Positions 13,201 to 27,200 of a stretch of DNA of 64,000 bases are shown in pieces; position 1 is the stretch's first letter; every line of letters starts with the position of its first letter. The notes below the pieces were generated by a model. The model was not told the origin of the DNA. It worked only from the letters and a program-made list of their open reading frames with translations, and searched no databases. The DNA comes from Megalonaias nervosa (taxonomy: Eukaryota; Mollusca; Bivalvia; Unionida; Unionidae), in the NCBI GenBank assembly GCA_016617855.1, contig JAECUM010003202.1:80772-144771 (forward strand), read 5' to 3'. A program made the translations under genes and the position numbers.

Positions 13201-16200
13201 CACAACTAGGCAAAAGGTGACAGTGTTGGATGATGTCATAATGTATTGACCACATCATTTCAAATGGCATAATAAGTCATGATTTTACAAAGAGCATGCA
13301 GACTGCTCCGGCGGCCTAGTGGTTAGAGCTCCCACCTCGGATGTGAGAGGTCGCGGACTTGAACCCATGCCAAGTCATACCAAAAGACATAAAAATGGTG
13401 CTAACAGCTAGGCACTCAGCATTAAGAGGTTACTGTTAGGACTGGTTGGCCTGGTGTCAGTTGTTGTTGTTGTTATAGGGTTTAACGCCATTTTTCAGCA
13501 CAAGATAGGCTATACATGGCGGCCAGTATAAATGGTGGAGGAAGAACCCGGGAAAACCCTGGAAAGAACCACCAACCCACGAGAAGCTACTGGCAAGTTT
13601 TCCCACATACCCACATTTGCCGATCCCTAGACTCGAACCCACGCAGACAGAGGTGAGATGGCAGTGATCCATAACAGTGTGGGTTTTAGACCACTCGGCC
13701 ACTCTGGGCCCCTGCCAGATGTCAGAATAATGTGTCTAGGTGGGACATCATGCTACGTGTCTGCAGCATGATGCCTCAGTGCTAGACATCACCATGAACT
13801 GCCACACTGCAGACATCGTAGCGATATGACTGAAAATTTTTAAAGCTACGTTAAAAATTAAAATTACACACACTCACACTCAAAGAGTGAACAACCTTAA
13901 AATATACAACTCACAAAAAAAGTTTTCTTACCAAGTAATATCATACAGGATAACATGTTTTATGTGGAAAGGTTTATACACCATGCTTTCATTTGCCATG
14001 TGCCTTTCACATTTTTAAAGGGTGTATATAATTTGAAATGAACAGCCAACTTCATTCTTCTAAAAGGAATTTAACTGTTACACTCTTATGTGTGTAAAGA
14101 TTATAATGTCTACATCCTGATGATTTTAATTTGTTTGTTTTAGTGGCTACCAGAAAGTGCACGGTTTGACATAACAAGAGGAAATTATGAGCGAGCACTT
14201 ACTACTCTCCATCGTATAGCCAGAGAAAATGGCAAACCTATGCCGCTAGGGAAACTTGTAGAGCCATCAATCAAGGTAGGTACTACTAAATAAATGCAAG
14301 GTCAGTACTTGGAAGCAGGTAAGGCAAAACAGTCACTCTGAGGTCTTGCCGATTTGTCCCAAGTTAAGATGCTTGAAAAGCAGTGTTGTCTGACCCATTA
14401 CATGGGTAAATACTAATCTATACATGTGCTGTATCACATTTAACCAAGGCAGTTATAGCATTTTATGTATTTCATAGTGAGATATTGAAATATATCAATG
14501 GGAAAAAATGTTATTGCCAAAGTGGCAATACTATTTTTATTGCCACAGTGGTGAAGTCACTTTTGAAACTACTTTTTTCTCACTTAGAAAATATATCTGC
14601 CTTTATGTATGCTATTCATCATATGTTTCCACTAAAATACTTTTTATGCTGTCAAGTTGTTCCTAGATGAAAAAGCTACCAATCTGACTGTCACTATGGG
14701 CATCACAGCAGCCATCTTAAAAATTTTGTTATTGCATCTCCTCCTGAATCCAATATGAAAATCTTATCACTACTTCAAAATGAAAAGTCATATCAGAACT
14801 AGGTTTTCACCTGAAGACTTTTTATTTGATTTAGTTACTACCAAATGAATGGTGCTGATCTGTTATCCAGTTTGGCCACCATGGCAGCCATCGTGAAAAA
14901 TCTTATCATTGCTACTCCTCCCAAATGGAAAGTCATATCACTAGAAAGTTACCTATGAGATGTAGTTGGTCTTAAATGAAAATAGCACTGATCTGGCCTC
15001 AAATATGGCTGCCACCATGAACATATTAAAAGTCTTGTTACTAGTTCTCCCTAATGGATGGTCATATGAACATGAGGTTTTCACCAAAACTCTCCTAATT
15101 GAGTCTAGTTTGTACCTAATGAAAATGGTTCAAATTTTTTATACACTATGGCTGTCACAGTGGCTAATTTGAAAATCTTATCACTCCAGAATCTCAGAAA
15201 CTGTTCCAATACTCAGCAGTTAAAGCAAAGAAATGGTCTTACCTTTAATTCCTGGACAATAGATCATCAGTCCCATTGAGGGAGTCTTGTTATAAGTACA
15301 TTCTGTCATAATTAACAGTGAAAATTGTTCCTTCACAATCCTGTCGTTATCTTCACAAACAGTAATTTGTAATGTTTAACAAAAGCAAATGGAATACACT
15401 TGTTTAGTTATTTAAAGTAAACAAATCTTGAGGTAGATTAACGACAGCATCGGTAAAGCATTACTCTTGGGATACATTAACGACAGCATCGGTAAAGCAT
15501 TAATCTTTGGGTACATTAACAACATCATCAGTAAAGCATTAATCTTGGGGTACATTAACAACAGCATCAGTAAAGCATTAATCTTGGGATACATTAACGA
15601 CAGCATCGGTAAAGCATTAATCTTTGGGTACATTAACAACAGCATCAGTAAAGCATTAATCTTGGGGTACATTAATGACAGCATCGGTAAAGCATTACTC
15701 TTTATAATCTCAACAGTTTGAAGAATAAGTACAGTTAATGAGGTTACCCTCCTGGCAACATTGTAGGGAGAAAGCTTGCCAGTAGCTTCTCGTGGGTCGG
15801 TGGTTCTTTCTGGGGATTTCCCGGTTTCTTCCTCCACCATTAATACTGGCCGCCATGTATAGCCTATCGTGTGCTGAAAAATGGCGTTAAGCCCCACAAC
15901 AATAACAATAACAATAACATTGTAGGTGTCCTGTTTGGTTAAACTTTCGGGGCAAGCTATTATTTTCTCTATCTATTTTGATTTCTTATCAGGATGTTTG
16001 TTTGGGTATATTTTTTATTATTATTTAGAAATACCTTTCTGATATCATTCTAACTTGCCAGCTTTCATGAATATTCCATCTGATTCAGTTGAAGTAATCA
16101 AATTATGTATGTTTTGATAAATCATTTGGTTACAGATTTGTGGCAAGTTTTTTAAAAAAACTAACTTGTTTGTTTAGATTACCCTGAAAGTCCTAATTTT

Positions 16201-18184
16201 GCTTTTCTTTGCTCCACATTGCATATTGTATTATCCTTGCTCATCCATACATACATCATGCCTTGGTTTTAAGTTCTGCATTGGGGTCAGTTTCTTCAGC
16301 ACTGTGGTGGGGCTTTCATGTTCCAAGAGTACATTTCTGAGTAACATATTATCAGTTCACAAGTAAGTAATTACAACCTATATTACACTGACTTTGGTCA
16401 TGCTTGCATTTATTTTTGTCAGACACAATTCTTACATGGGTAGTCAGATACGATTCCTGCTAGTGTTATGAAACTTGTTTATGACATACATTCCCGTGAT
16501 TAGTATTCCAGTTTTAAAGTAGGTTACTATGGCCTATATTTCATGCTTTACTTGACTGACAGTGGTCATTTTTTAGAAGTTAAGTATATATCTTAAACAC
16601 TAATTATGGTAGATTTATTAAATGACTGTGGGGATGCATTTCTATGAAAAGTGCACTATTTGTAATAGAAGTTGCTTTTGACTTTTTCATGCTTCATTGA
16701 TAAGGTTCATTTGTTGCAGTCAGTATCTGAGATTATTCAATACAGAATCATGAAACTTAGTGAATAGTTATATCTCTAGGAGAACCATGCCACTGCATCA
16801 GAAGCAGGTCACTATAGCCTAAATTTTCACTTTCTTTTACTTTTGCATTCAGATAGCTTCGCAAACACTATTCAAGGGAAGGGTAATGAAACATGATATA
16901 GATTGTATCACTGTGAGAAGTGTACCAGGATGTCTGAGGCTATTTTTGGGCATGCAGTTGCTGCATTGATGCTGACTTTTTAAAAAAAAAGATCATCCTC
17001 AAAAATGGAATGAATGCAGCCTTCTTTGTTAAATCTTGAAAATATTTTTAGGGATGCCCCAATTATTTGGATGGAGGAGAGAACTTACCTCTTGATTTTC
17101 ATTTCAGAATAGACCCTACATTACTCTGATGATCATTGCATGCTACTACTTTGGTCAGTTTTTGCATGCAAGTTGATTTCTCAGATGTTATCCATTGCAG
17201 GATTATGAAGTTTGGAGAAGTGATTGCTTTTTATAAGTACTACATTACTGTACCATAAAAATGACATGATATGCTTGAATTTACCAATGAAATATAGTGC
17301 AGCCTCTGGAGATCTTGTCTGGTTATAGAATATTGGACAAAAATTTATATCTGAAGACCAGAAAAACCTGTGCATTGTCAGTGTCTTTTGTCAGTGTGTC
17401 ATTTTTCGAATTGTAAAATGGTGAAATCCCATTACAGCTTTTGTAACTGATTCTAAAGCAGTATGTCCCAAATGGATCAACTTATGTAATATAAAAAGGA
17501 AAATATTGAATTTGTTCATAAATATCATATGAAACACCATGAATGAGATCATACTTCACTTTGTGCATCTGCTTTCTTTGTCATTTTAGGCCACTAAACG
17601 TGGGAACGTATGGGATTTGTTCATGCCAGAGTTAAAGAAAACCACTTTGATTCTGTGGGTCATATGGTAAGATTTTATTTGGGTCCTCATCCAGATACAG
17701 AAACCTCATTGTTGATTGTTTATAATCAGCAACAAAATAATTTCCAAACTAACCCAGGATATGCAAATTAATTTTGAGATCACATAGATATTTTTATGCA
17801 GTAACACAAGAACCACTTGACATTGACATTTATATGCATGATCCTGTTAGATTTTCAGGCCTTTTAAAGTAATTTTGAATAATTTTCTTTCTGCACCATT
17901 TTGAAATTTAAGTGCAAACCTGTTTAGCACATTTATTCAGAAAAGTTAATGAACTTTGTTAGTAAGAACTACAAAATTAAGGTGAATGAAGTCTCTGTAA
18001 GCACGTTAATATGCTAATGTTCATGACCTGATTCGATTTTGATACAGTCAGGCAGAGTTTTGTTCACAGTAATTTAGATTTGGGCTTTTGTACTTCTGCT
18101 TTTATTTAGTACGAAAACCTATGTTTGCAATTTAATCAGATGCTGCATAAGAAATAAACTTCAGCAGGTCTCTCTATCTATCTA

Positions 18185-18225
<41 letters not shown>

Positions 18226-21200
18226 ATGTGAATCACTTATTAGATTTTGATGCCAGTCAAGAAATTTTTATATGTTTTATTTGTCATTTTATATACCTGC
18301 TATAAGGTGAACATAATACGGTATTTTTGTCCATTTGCTGATCTGTCTATTAGCAATTGTGTTTCTGTACATTTAGCATACCTTCCAACCATTACACTTC
18401 TGGCATAATTCTTGTGTGATTTTTCACTGAATTATGTTTTGTGCATGCCACTGAAAGGATTATGCTCATTTATAAGAATATGAGAATAACGTAATGTAGT
18501 GCTCAGGTTGAGCACATTGTAATGATCATTGGAGGATTTGAGGCGTTGACTTTATGATCACTCATTGTCATGTTGACTAGTTGGGTGTTGAATATATCAT
18601 TTCTCAGTATGTTTTCTGTTTGTATTCTGGTACTAATCCACATGGATTTTGCCTATTTGTGATGAGCTTTAACCAGCTGCAGGGCCAGGTTACTAGCAAA
18701 GGTTAATTTACATTTATACATGGATTACACTTTTTATGCTCAGATTACACTCTTTGGCCACAGATTATGCTTATACCTCTCTTGTGGTTGGCAGATATGA
18801 ATAATTTAAGTTTGCAACAATCTACAGTTACCAGACTTTGTAGATGGCTCACACATTGGGTAAAGAAGAATCCTCTAGATTTTGTGGTCAAAAGGTCAGA
18901 GGTCAAGGTTACTTTAACAGAAAAAGGAAGAATGTTTCCTGCACAAGTAAGCTCATTCTATATGACCTACATTGAACAAGCTTTGTAGAAAGCTTGCATC
19001 TGGGATAAGAAAGAAACCTGTAAAGTTTTGGGATCAAAAGGTCATTGGTCCTGGACACAGTGACTGAATGAAAATTAATGTTTTCCACACAAAAATTTTA
19101 ATTTGCCACCATTAATAGTTGTCAAACTATAAATGGCTTACACATATGGAAGAGAAGAAGGCTATCAATTTGGAGGTCAAAGGTCATAGGTCAAGGTCAC
19201 TGCAACTGAGAACAAAAAATGGTGTCTGCACAACAATATTACTTCTGCTACATCACATTCCCAGACTGAACTTTGTTGATGGCTTTGACTTGATGTAAGG
19301 AAGACATCCATTGATTCTTATGGTGTCAGAGATCAGGTCTTTTGTCTGAAAGAAGAAACTCTTTAGAACAGTAACATAAGTTTTGCATCACATACCTGGA
19401 CGAACTTTGTGGATGGCTTACACTTTGGGTAAGGAAGAAGTCTGTTGATTTTGAGGTCAAATGCTGAGAGGTCAGGGTCACTGAAAGAAGAAGAATTATA
19501 TCTGCAAAAAAAATATCATTTACGAACCATGTATCTTCACTGAAATTTTTTGAAGACTCACACATTATATAAAAGAGAAGCTTAATAATTTTAGTGTCAA
19601 AAGTCAAGGTCAAAGTCAAGGTCACTATGACTGGAAGAAGAAAAATATTTTTTAATAATAACTTTACTTTTAGACAAAGTATCTCAACTAAAATGTGTAA
19701 AGGGGGTGGCTGTACTTAAGGTATGGAAGAGGCCTATTGATTTTAGCAACAAATGATAAGTAGTCGTGGTATTTGTGGCTCAAAGAAAAACTGGTTTTGC
19801 ATAATAACTTTTTCTAAATTCAGTACCTTGATCAAACTATGTGGATCGATTACAATTGGAGTAAATAAAAAAACTAGATTCTGGGATCTATATGTTAGAG
19901 GTTACGGCTTGTCACATAGGAAAATATTGATTTCCGCACAATCATTACTTTTTGTTCAAGGCCACATACCATTAGAATAGGTTGATGTTTTTGGTCAATA
20001 ATCTTCAGAGTTAATTGTGTCCTACTAGTGCTTACATAGAGTGACCATTAAACACACAGTGGGCATATTGTTCACTTTTCGGATTTGCTTGGTGGGTGTT
20101 AATGGCACTTTTGGCACTTTATTTGACTATATCATGCCAAGAAAATGGAAGCTAAGTACCTTTCTCAAGGATTCTCAGAAGAAGCTGACCTGGGTGGGTA
20201 TTGAACCCATCACCCTTGGTTTATGATTCTGATGCTGTGATCTTGTTTTTGATTGGCTTGTTACTCCTGAGAAAGTCATATTTCTGATATGATGGTGATC
20301 AAACTTGGAATATATTCTTATATCATCAAGCTCTCAGACAGGTTTGATAATCTACTCATATTAATCAGATAATCTTGCTTCTGATTGGCAGAGGTTGTTA
20401 TTAGAGGTTGTTGTTAGAGGTTGTTGTTAGAGGTTGTTATTATTATTGTTATTATTGTTATTGTTATTATTAGAGGCAGAGGATGCCATATTTCGGATCC
20501 AGTTTTGATCCAACTTAAAATATTGGTTTTATGATTCAGATCTTGGATCATTTTTATAATGATAGAGATCCATGCATGATGTAATCTTGCATGTGATTGG
20601 CTGAGCTTGTCACTACTCTGGAAGCCATATTTGTGATTTGATTTTGATCAGATTTGGATTATATGCTTCTATCATTAGGATCTTGAATAGTGATGAGGGG
20701 ATTTTGCATCTGGTTGAATCAGCATGAAATAAAGTTTGTAGATAGTTTACACAGCATGTGTTCTTACACAGTTACATAAGCCTGTTTAGTGAAACAGCCA
20801 ACTGTGAAGTTATCTAAGCCAAGTGAGTAATGCTTAGGCCTCTTGTTTATTTGGACTTGTTTTGGTGGAAACCTTATAAATACACTTACTCAAAAAACAA
20901 GTTGACCAAATTTGAATGAAAATGAAGTGATTTTTGGCTGAATCCCATTTTCCCATTCACTGAGGGGCAGACAATTTTGGAAGCAACCATATGGTTGGAG
21001 GTAGTTTTTCAATGTTTGAACAACATATCCAAAAGCTAATAAAATGGCATTGAGTAACTGGATAATCAGACTGAGAAAGTGTGTAAAGGTATATGGGGAG
21101 TACTTTGAAGGGATGCAATGATGTACTGTTCACTAATAAAAAAAAAAATTGCATAGTCCATAATTTTAAGAACATTTTAAATACCCGGTACCCCTCATTC

Positions 21201-24200
21201 ATAGATCATTTGTATAATTAACTGTCAGAATATATTGTGTTGAAATAGTGTTCTACATTTTTCAGGCTTGTATCTGCCTTTTCCTATTATGGAATTGTTC
21301 TCATGACAACAGAACTGTTCGAGACGCCAGATGGTTGCCATGGTAAGTAAAACTTGTGTACAAAGATACTATAATTTTCCTGGGTACAGACATTTGCATG
21401 GAAGAAAATGCAGGATAACCTAGTCATAATGAACTCAATGTGTTTTTTCATATTGAAGAAACAATTTCAGTCTGAAACTTTTATGTCTCATAAGAATATG
21501 GTTGAGTCATCCATCCATCCTTTTGGTTAAGTTTTGTGCTTTGGTCAGTTTTTTATATTGTGCTTGGGCATTCATGATACTTGAACACAAGTTAATGAAT
21601 TATTGTGTCAATTATTAGATATCAATATATAAAGATCATAGTAGTTACTCCATGTACAGTCATTCCAAAATTTTTCATGCTTTCATACATGATATCTGGG
21701 ACATTATTTATGCATTTCCATTTTATCCATTGCAAAATTACTTGTTTGTCTGCAAGTCACAGACTGTGGCCGTAGAGGTTGATTATTTCTTCTTCAAATA
21801 TGTTACACAATTATAATACCTCAGGAGAACTACTACTACCTTGCAAGTCCAGCCCTCACAGGTAATAACTTTTTGCTAAAAAACCTCAAAATTATCTGCC
21901 TACTTAGGTTGCAGTCAGTAAGAGTGATCTACCCTTGGCACAGGGATTGGCACCAAATTCCATGAATATCTCAGTTACTACTTCTGCTTGTGCAGCATGC
22001 TCTTGACGGAGAGGCCTCTCAAATTCCAATTTCTGAGTTTTTGAAAGTTTTACACGTACAGGTTGGAGGAGTTTTCACTTCAGAAGGAAAGTATACTCCA
22101 TCTAATATTTTCAACTTTTCTATCTTCCTATGATGACAGACTTCTGCCATTACAATTTTATCAGTTTGTTATCACACACTTACAGTAAAACCTTTTATGA
22201 GAGACCACCCCTTCTACCAACCAAAAGTGGTCTCCCAAGACAGGTGGTCTCTCATAACAGGTGTGTGAAAATGGACTGGTTTCCAGGGTCAGTAGTTAGC
22301 ACTGTTGAAGAAGAAAAAAATACCCATACTCACTGTACATGTATCATATCCTTTATTCATAAATCTTGTTAAATATTGCGTGCATTCCTCTCAAAATAAC
22401 TTTATATAATAAAGATATACAGTGTACATCTATAAAACAATGTGAATCAAATTTATATTTGAACATCACATGAATATGTACATGTATTAGCACATGTATA
22501 TGATTTGCGAAATAAGCAAAGGTAATATTTATCCTAACCATAAGGTAACTTCACATGACCATAAATTTTAGAGTTGTTTCACATGCAACAAAAACTGCAC
22601 AGTTAGCTATGATCTATATATCTTATTCTATGTACTTACTTTTCTTTAAGAAATCCATTATACTTCTTTGTTCACATTTTTTACTCAGCTGATTGGTCTG
22701 AACATGTATCTCCATTTCTGAGCAAAGATGCAAAAGTTTGGGATTGCAGTGCTGTAAAGCATATTCTTTAATCTCCTTTAAATGTTCTGTGACTGTAGAA
22801 TGTGAAATAACCAGAGGCAGAATTTCACCAGTAGATGACTCATTGTCACTATCACTATCAGCAGTTGGAGGAGTACCCAATTTACCTCTGCTATTTTGCG
22901 AGCTGTCTCCCCTTTTTCACTTCTTTCAATTACATTAAATCTTTCTTCCAGTGTTAGAATTTTTCTTTTTTTCATCGGAGGTTCTGCCATAGTTATTAGT
23001 GTTGATGTAATAACGACTAGATGTATTTCGATTTTGATCAGGATTTAGGGAAATGTGGAATAAATATATATTATTTACCAATGAATGAAACCCCCCAAAA
23101 TAATTAACTCCTCAAGAAACAATACATTTTTTTGAGACGAAGTTTAAATCACCAGCGTTATAGCTTGATAAACAAAGGTTGCGACCATCTGCACCTGGGT
23201 AAACAAATGGTGGCTTGGTGAAACACTGTAACAAAAGAAATAATAAAAAAAAAAAAAACAATCCGGAAATGATTCTCACTTACTAGTGTTAAAGACAAAG
23301 ACCTCATTCACCCGCAGGCATTACAGATTAACTGGAAAGACAAACGATGTACTCAACCCTACACTGAAGCCCTTTCAAAAGATTTATCACTGGGACATTA
23401 GGACTACCAGAAATGTGTGGGCTTTCACAAAGGTAAAGAAAAAATACAAACCTCTAAATTGACCGCTTATGTCCATCATTACTCCCTTTGATGAAAAATG
23501 GTTATCTTACTGGCAATTCACATGACTTCGTCACTACAATGGCGGTTAGTGACATGTACTTTAGTCTGGTTTACTGCAATTTACAAATGACACCATACGC
23601 CGGACTTGTAAATTTCACAAAACTGGTAGCTAGCCAATTTTTTTTTTTTTTTTTTAAATACTGTATTAGAACAATCTTTACTATTTATGCGGTCGTTGAT
23701 ACAAAGGATTAAATGATGGTTAGTGGTGTTTATCTTGCCTTATGGTTGTTTAGTGTTATTTAATGTGCACTTTGTTTGCATACTACATGTATCCTGAGCT
23801 CTCATGTTTACAAAGGATTAAGTCAAGGTCAGTGGTGTTGATCTCTGTTTTTTGCAATGCGGTCGTTCATAGCAGTGTCGAAATGCATATTTTGCCAAGA
23901 AATCGCGGTTGCTGGTCATGTTCAGCAGGTGGTCGCTCATAACAGAGCGTTTATATAATAAAATCTATCCGTGCATTACGATTGTGGTCGTACATGACAG
24001 GTGGTCATTCATAGCAGAGGTCGCTCATGACAGGTTCTACTGTAATAGTATTTATGCACTTGCATGTTTAGCCTATGCAACACCTCACAAGTTATGGCTG
24101 TAGTTATATATTATATGTGAGTGCAAGTCTATCATAGGCTATATAATTTTGTCATGACTGATTACATACAGGTAAGTTTCTATATCAGTGTAGTCTTAGC

Positions 24201-27200
24201 ATCTTTGTGCCAAACTAAATTGAATTTACCTGTATATGCCATCATTGAGTCTTCCTACAGGTAACATTGTTAATTAGTATCATAGATTGATGCTTCATTG
24301 GCTTCATTAAGTTGTCTGCTATGAGCACCATATTCCAAGTAAACATTTATTTGTAGCTCTGCACCAACATTGAGCTCAAAAATGGTGCAGGCTATACATA
24401 TTTATATGTTCTGCTCTACTTGTCTTACAGATTAAATCATGGGCAAGACCATAACTAAACTTTGCAAATGCTGGAAGAATGTCGCTGACAGTCATCCTTC
24501 TTGTGTAGTATGTTCCAGCTGTGAAGCTATTAACACATGTGAATACTGTCCAGCATGGACTTAAATAGATTACTGTGCTTGATGCTCCAAAAGAGACAGT
24601 GCTTAAGCACACATCAAAGGATGAAGATGCCATAAGTATACAAGATGACATGTCATCAGTACAGGAATTTCTTTAGAGGGATATAAATCCAACTGTGGTG
24701 CATCAGGCACAAAACACTGGAAAGCAACACATTCAGAGACAGTTCCAGCCCCCCATTCACTGCCACTACATTATAAATCCTTATTGGCAATGATGATAGC
24801 TCCATTCCACTTCATGATTTTGATTCCATATTTATTGCTGAGGAGCAAGAGAAAGAGCAAACCAAACATCCCAAATTACATCTTGCACAGCAGATGCATG
24901 GAATCGGCTATGTAGATCAAGCATCCCGTAACCCATCCCAACAGCTTGAACTGGGCAATGTCATTCCCACAAGGATGGCCCACTTTTGTTATGACTGGAC
25001 TAGGCCATATGCACATGGATCATAATGGGCCACGACTACAACAGATAATACATTATAAGGCACCAGAAGAACACCAGTTGTCCTGTATGTCAGATCTGGG
25101 CTATACACTTACTGACATGGATCAGCCTAACCCACATAGTGGTTCTTGACATTTACTGTATACTAGGGGTCTCAAAACATACAGACTGCATTAGACCCGC
25201 CCAACCATATCCTGTGGCCCACAAAATGATTGGCAACACAAGGTGTCACGAGAGATAATAAAGGTGGTGCGGCCCTTGTGCCACTGAAGATGCCCTCACG
25301 TGGCCCTCAGAGTGGTTTGAGTTTGAAACCCCAGCTATATATGATGCCCAGCTTAGTGCCTCAATATCCAACAGACATTGCTCTGCAGTATTCTCAAAAC
25401 TTTGGCACTCAAAGGGAAACTTTAAGCAGCAACCACTTGGAAGTCACGTTTTCAAATTCAGGGCACTCCATGAACCTCATGAGCAGTAGACCCTGACAAT
25501 CCAGCACAAGAAACTTCAGACTCGCCACCTGCAAGCAAAGATGACAAAATGCTTAGTCTCAAGTTTCTTCATTGTTACTAGGCTATACGATGACTCAGGA
25601 AGACTGAGCCTTCTGGTTACTAGGCTATACGATGACTCAGGAAGACTGAGCCTTCTGAGCTTCAGTCGAAGAAATTCTCCAGCTTTTACAATTGGAGTTC
25701 TGCCCACCTCCTTCCATGTCCTTATTCAAACAACTTCCAGGAATTTCTTGAGATTCACCTTCAAAGACATGGTGTACCATTTCAAGGCACTCCCATTTGG
25801 ACTCCACATCAGTCCCTGGGTCTTTACTCATTTGATGAACCAAGTAGTGGCTTATATTTGGACCATCACTATGGCAGCAACATCAAACTACCTGGATGAC
25901 ATTCTCCAAAAACATTAGGTGAGTTATAGCATGACATAATAACTCTTGTTACTCTGCTCCTCAGTCTGGGGTTTCTTGTCAACAAAGATGATCCAACCTA
26001 GTACCATTTCAACAATTTGTTCATCTTGGGATGGAGTTCAACACACAAGTAAATAGAGTTTGTCTTCCCTCAGGAACGGGCATTGAAAATCAGTACCATG
26101 GTAGATTCTTTACCTATGAGGAAAACTCTACATGCTTGAGAATTCCTATGCCTACTAGTCCTGCTCAGTGTGGCGATGGACCTCATTGTCCTGGGTCACC
26201 TTTTTATGCACCCATTACAAATGATTCTTTTACTACAATGGATGCAGAAAGTTTGCCCACCGACCAATCTCTTGCTATCTGCACAAATATGAGTTACCAT
26301 CTCTGGAAATGGAGCAACTGTACTTGGTTTGCACCATATCTCTGAAAGTAAAACAACCATAAATCACAGTCTGTATGGATGCAAGTACAAAGGGGTGGGG
26401 AGCTCACTTACTACCATCTTTCTGGGTAGCCAATGGAGTGTGGTCTCTCCAGTTATGGCATCTACATATGAGTATTCTAGAGATGAAAGCCATTGTGAAA
26501 GCCTTTCATTGGTGGCAGGAATACTTAAAGGAGTTCTCATTCTGTCCGATAGCTCCATGGTAGTGATTTTTATCTCAAATGACAAGGTTGAACCAGGTTC
26601 CCAGACCTTTGCATTCAGATGTGGGATTTTCTGAAGTGGTGCCTTCAGTATGACAAATTCATGTCTAAGTTCATCATATTCCAGGCCGACTAAACATACT
26701 AGAAGAGTCATTGTCCTGGAACATTAAACTAATACAGATGGAATGGTCTCTTCATCCCCTTGGTTTTCATTCAGATGTATGCCCAGTGGAACCAACCATT
26801 GGTGGACCTGTTTACGACAAGGTGAAATACCACACTCCTAACCTTTGTCTCACCAGTCTGGAATCCAAAAGCCGGGCAGTCAGTATACTATCCATAGATT
26901 AGAACAGCCTGGATGCATAAGCTTACCCTCCAACACCTCTGATTCCAAAGGTGATACAGAAAGAAAAAGAATCATAAGGTTGCCTCATCCTGATTGCACC
27001 ACTCAGATGGGAGAAGTCATGGATCAGTGATCTCATCAGTCTTGCAATGGAAATTCCCAGGAAAATCATGGTATTCCCTCATCAACTCAAATAACTATGA
27101 TGGCAGTTGTTTCTTCCCAATCCAGAGCTACTGAACCTGCATGTCTGGATCATATTAAACAAGCCCTCGAAGATAAACAGTTCTCACAATCAGTCATAGA

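Larger units (their letters stand above)
1290..14143 (+). other. SVOP intron of 12.9 kb packed with mobile elements
   Basis: It runs from the gtaagt donor to the ttttag acceptor. In order it holds a foldback MITE (1644-1809), a 33-bp minisatellite (2398-2612), a stretch with nothing I recognise (2613-4528), a hAT element (4529-6324), two adjacent SINEs (6936-7507), a dispersed repeat (7945-8095), a DIRS copy (about 9.0-12.5 kb), a short unannotated stretch, and a nested SINE pair (13303-13881). A fragment near 2227-2350 with the phrase GGGATTGGCACCAAAT resembles sequences near 21.95 kb and 56.1 kb. Confidence 0.85.
14276..17589 (+). other. SVOP intron of 3.3 kb
   Basis: It holds divergent tandem repeats (14690-15185), a 39-bp minisatellite (15427-15706) and a truncated SINE (15768-15915). 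From 15927 to 17580 there are only weak, very divergent repeat echoes, such as the recurring phrase RGTYACTATRGCCTAWATTT, and no coding signal. Confidence 0.8.
17667..21265 (+). other. SVOP intron of 3.6 kb
   Basis: It holds a TCTA/TA microsatellite (18172-18222), a short non-autonomous hAT relative (18378-18798), a tandem array rich in AGGTCA (18810-19960), a tRNA-related SINE on the - strand (20041-20230) and another divergent tandem repeat (20225-20700). The last 560 bases hold nothing I recognise. Confidence 0.75.

Noticed and set aside
15412..15897. A 161-codon - strand open frame.
   Set aside because: It is made of the 39-bp minisatellite and a SINE; there is no gene-like composition.
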